Source: Tetrahymena elliotti 4EA
Lineage: Eukaryota; Ciliophora; Oligohymenophorea; Hymenostomatida; Tetrahymenidae
Length of the DNA: 64,000 bases
Assembly (NCBI GenBank): GCA_000231825.2
Contig: JH720301.1
Location: 1-64,000 of the forward strand
Direction of reading: 5' to 3'
A program made the translations under genes and the position numbers. The notes below the pieces were generated by a model that ran no database searches, was not told the DNA's origin, and saw only the letters and a program-made list of their open reading frames with translations. Positions 61,284 to 64,000 of this stretch are shown in pieces; position 1 is the stretch's first letter; each line of letters begins with the position of its first letter.

Positions 61284-63407
61284 ATGGAAAACAATTTTAT
61301 AAATAATAAAATTGATGATAATCCAAGAGAATATAATCAAGCAAATACTAAAAGAAGGCGAAACACATATCAGAATATTCCCGGCTTTCAGTTTTTATCT
61401 TCAAACTCAGGAAAAAAAAACTTGAATTCTAAAAGACATTCAATAATGGTTTTCAACAACTTTGAAGAAATGTAAGATCTTCCTGAAGAAAATAATATCT
61501 AAGAATCTATCAACTTAGAATCAATAATTGATTAAAAGTAAAGCCTACCATATTAGCATTAAAATCCAGTGACGGCTTAAGATGTATTTTAATTATTTTC
61601 CTTTTTTTGTCACGTTAATATACTTTAATTTTAAATAAGCAAATCTAGAAGTAGAGTTCTTAAGAATAAAAGAAAATAAAGCTAGAAAATTAATAGTAAA
61701 AAGTGAGAGATTATTAAAATTTTATGCGTTAATTTGAAAAGAAAAAAAAGTAGAATAAAACATAGAAAGAAGACTTAATGATTTTTTGGAAATAAAAAAT
61801 ATATCCAGTTTAAAAATATGATTTTTAAGTATACTATGATGAATAAGGAAATAGAAAGTGGAATTTCCATGAAGTTACAGAAAAAGAAATGAAGAAGCAA
61901 GAATAAGATGAAGAAATACAAAAACTAAAAGAGAAATAAGAATTATTAAAAAAGATGGAGTTTTAAGAGTCAGAATAGTAATTAAAAAAGAATAGATTAC
62001 ATTAAAAGATGATGAAAGAAATTGAAGATCAGTGGAAAAGTACCCAATACCAATAAATCTAATTTATAAACACACTTTAAAAAAAGAATTTTTCTGTTAT
62101 TGAACAATAAAATTAAGAAATTAAAAAATCTTAGTCTTAAGATGCTTTCCAAAGCAAAAAAATAATGGCAAGAGACTAATATACAATCAGAAAAGTTTTA
62201 AGCAGTGTTCCTGTCGATAAACTAAAATGGATTATGGATGAGAAGAAAAAAAATTTCCACTCAATATAAGAAAAGCTACTAAAAAATCCTTTTTACAAAT
62301 TAAAACCTCAAATCAAGCCTACACTTTCATTCTATTCAAAGACATCTGCTTAGTTCAATAAAAAAAATTTGAGTAGTTTAATGTAATAGGAAAATGGGAG
62401 TTAGTAAATTACATAATTTGAAGACAATAATTCTGTATCTTTTAGATAAACATCACAGTCTTGTTTTGATAGGTTATATACTCAAAAGACAGCTTCTTTT
62501 TTAAATAAAAAATTCAACATAAACAACCCAAACACCTAATCTTTCTAAACTTCAAAAGGTATGTAGGATACAAATGGATTTAAATCTAGTATATCAACAG
62601 CATTTCAAACTCCTTCAAGTTTTTAAGATCCTTACTAGTTTTAAAAATTCAAGATGGACAGCATTATGGATCAAGATGACTCCCATGAACAAACTCCATC
62701 AAAAAAATAACAAAGTTGATAATATTTAATTTTTATTCAGTTTTAAAAGAGTAATTTTATTGTATAAAAATTAGAAGCAAAGAAACTATTATTAAACACG
62801 AAATCTGAATGCAGTTTTAAAAATTTAATAAAGTAAAGTCTAAAACAAAACTAAATTGAATAAGCATAGCAAAATAATAATAATAATAATCTTTATGCAA
62901 ATATAATTAACAATTAACAAAATGAAAAAGTTGATTTATATAAAACATGTAAAAGCATAAGTAGCTATGAAAGCAGATTATAAACATCTAATAGATCATT
63001 AAGAGTCAAGGAAAGTAAAGAAATAGATCAAATCATATTCAAAAAGTAATAAAAAAGATAAAAATCAGAAGATTATTAAGAGCTAATGAAAGAATCTTAA
63101 ATTCTTCAAAAAAAAGATTTCTATAAGCCCTAGTCTATATTAGAAACCCTCTTCACAGATTATGATTAAGAAAATAAGTAAAGTTATGTAGTCATTAAAA
63201 AACAGCTTAACAATAAAAATGAAAATAATATTTTTAATTTCAAATCATATTTTCAAAACCGTTATGAATAATAACCACCTTCGTTATCAAAAACAAATTA
63301 AGAAGTTAAGAATATTTCAGATTTATTTACTCAAAGGATGTATTAATAAATTTAGTAAGTTAATAATGAAAGAATTATCGGTTTTGAAAATTAATAAATA
63401 AAATGAA
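61284..63407 (+). CDS. Hypothetical protein, 668 residues, basic and coiled-coil rich
   Basis: ATG at 61284, TGA at 63405-63407; introns 61583-61639 (57 nt) and 62715-62774 (60 nt) leave exactly 669 codons. The N-terminus is Asn/Arg-rich (NTKRRRNTYQNIPGFQFLSS). A helical middle follows (EDLMIFWKQKIYPVQKYDFQ, VYYDEQGNRKWNFHEVTEKE, then KKQEQDEEIQKLKEKQELL). There is a conserved-looking patch YTIRKVLSSVPVDKLKWIMD, then long Ser/Gln/Asn/Phe stretches (AFQTPSSFQDPYQFQKFKMD). The C-terminal exon has SILETLFTDYDQENKQSYVV. No membrane helices or catalytic motifs. I do not recognise the family. The VYYDEQG..WNF block and the IRKVLSSVP..KLKWI block are the best seeds for a profile search. Confidence 0.75.
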
Positions 63408-64000
63408 ACAATTACTGAAAATAATTATGATTTTAAAATAGCCTAAACCATGTTTAAATGTGTTCAATTAAAACATTCTAGAGAAAAACTCTTGGTTATT
63501 CCTTTAAAATGTCTAATTAAAATATGTATTTTTGTGAGATTATTTAATTCTTTTAGAAATAGAAAATAATACTATCCTAATAATATAAATATTCTCATAA
63601 ACTATTATTTATTTTTTTTTCTTAATTTTTCTGATATTTTCAATTATTTGTAGAAGTTTCAACACTTAGTTTTAAAAGTTGTAAATGAGATGGCTTAATT
63701 GTGATTTTCTTATTTAAATATTTTTTAATTTTTTTTAAATCATTCAGCGTCATTTATTCAAAATCTAAATATTCTCAAAAACAAGTCTTATTTATTTTTC
63801 TAATAGTTTTTGCATATGTTTTAATTTATTAAAAGAAGATTCATTTTTTGGAACTATTTTAAAATTTAAAAATGATTAAGTTTTAATTTTGAATAGTTAG
63901 GTTTCTATTCATTTAAACTTAATTTTTAATACCACTATTATAAATAGCCTCAGTTTTTTTATCATCAATAAGATTGAAATAAATATATCTTATTATAGAG
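63408..64000. other. AT-rich end of the window
   Basis: No supported gene. A/T-rich with TGA in all frames; probably 3' untranslated sequence of the preceding gene and the space beyond. Confidence 0.5.

Noticed and set aside
1..64000. Bacterial or phage origin, CRISPR-like arrays, transposons, tRNA or rRNA genes
   Set aside because: All recognised genes are eukaryotic with GT..AG introns and the ciliate code. I saw no regularly spaced repeats, transposase motifs or clover-leaf sequences, though a tRNA scan was not possible here.

Overview
This window is nuclear DNA of an oligohymenophorean ciliate, most likely Tetrahymena or a close relative. Four things point there. The DNA is very AT-rich. 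Long conserved proteins read through only if TAA and TAG mean glutamine and TGA is the sole stop. Genes are cut by AT-rich GT..AG introns, mostly 46-90 nt with a few of about 265-290 nt, which is too long for Paramecium. There is no operon structure and no bacterial-type signal. The standard code breaks every gene into fragments, so the genes below were read with TAA/TAG as Gln and spliced by eye. For ten genes the spliced length divides exactly by three with every frame consistent.

Layout. 0.5-2.8 kb: a minus-strand coiled-coil gene. 3.9-5.9 kb: a minus-strand DOT1-like methyltransferase with two apparent frame breaks at homopolymers. 6.5-8.7 kb: a plus-strand site-1-protease-like subtilase without a prodomain. 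9.7-10.6 kb: a PX-domain gene with a suspicious stop. 11.6-17.2 kb: a voltage/cyclic-nucleotide-type K+ channel followed by an unknown gene. 19.4-28.3 kb: three minus-strand genes (GOLD-like, CTR9, MPDU1). 28.6-30.7 kb: a plus-strand protein with two chromodomains and a chromo-shadow domain, with the architecture of the ciliate DNA-elimination protein Pdd1p. 31.0-38.6 kb: a giant cysteine-rich membrane protein. 39.1-44.2 kb: two coiled-coil genes around an assembly gap (N, 40973-41127). 45.1-49.8 kb: a ULK4/RUNKEL-type kinase. 50.7-52.7 kb: a PARP. 53.9-54.8 kb: a mitochondrial carrier. 55.8-58.4 kb: an ankyrin-AGC kinase fusion. 59.5-63.4 kb: two genes of unknown function.

Several genes act on chromatin (DOT1-like enzyme, CTR9 of the Paf1 complex, Pdd1-like protein, PARP). 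Others suit a ciliated cell with a complex surface (ULK4, K+ channel, giant surface protein, coiled-coil proteins) or the secretory pathway (S1P-like protease, MPDU1, GOLD-like protein). They lie as independent genes with their own promoters, so sharing this window does not by itself link them. I saw no tRNA, rRNA, CRISPR, transposase or virus-like gene. Spaces between genes are 75-85% or more A+T by eye, with no motif I can name.
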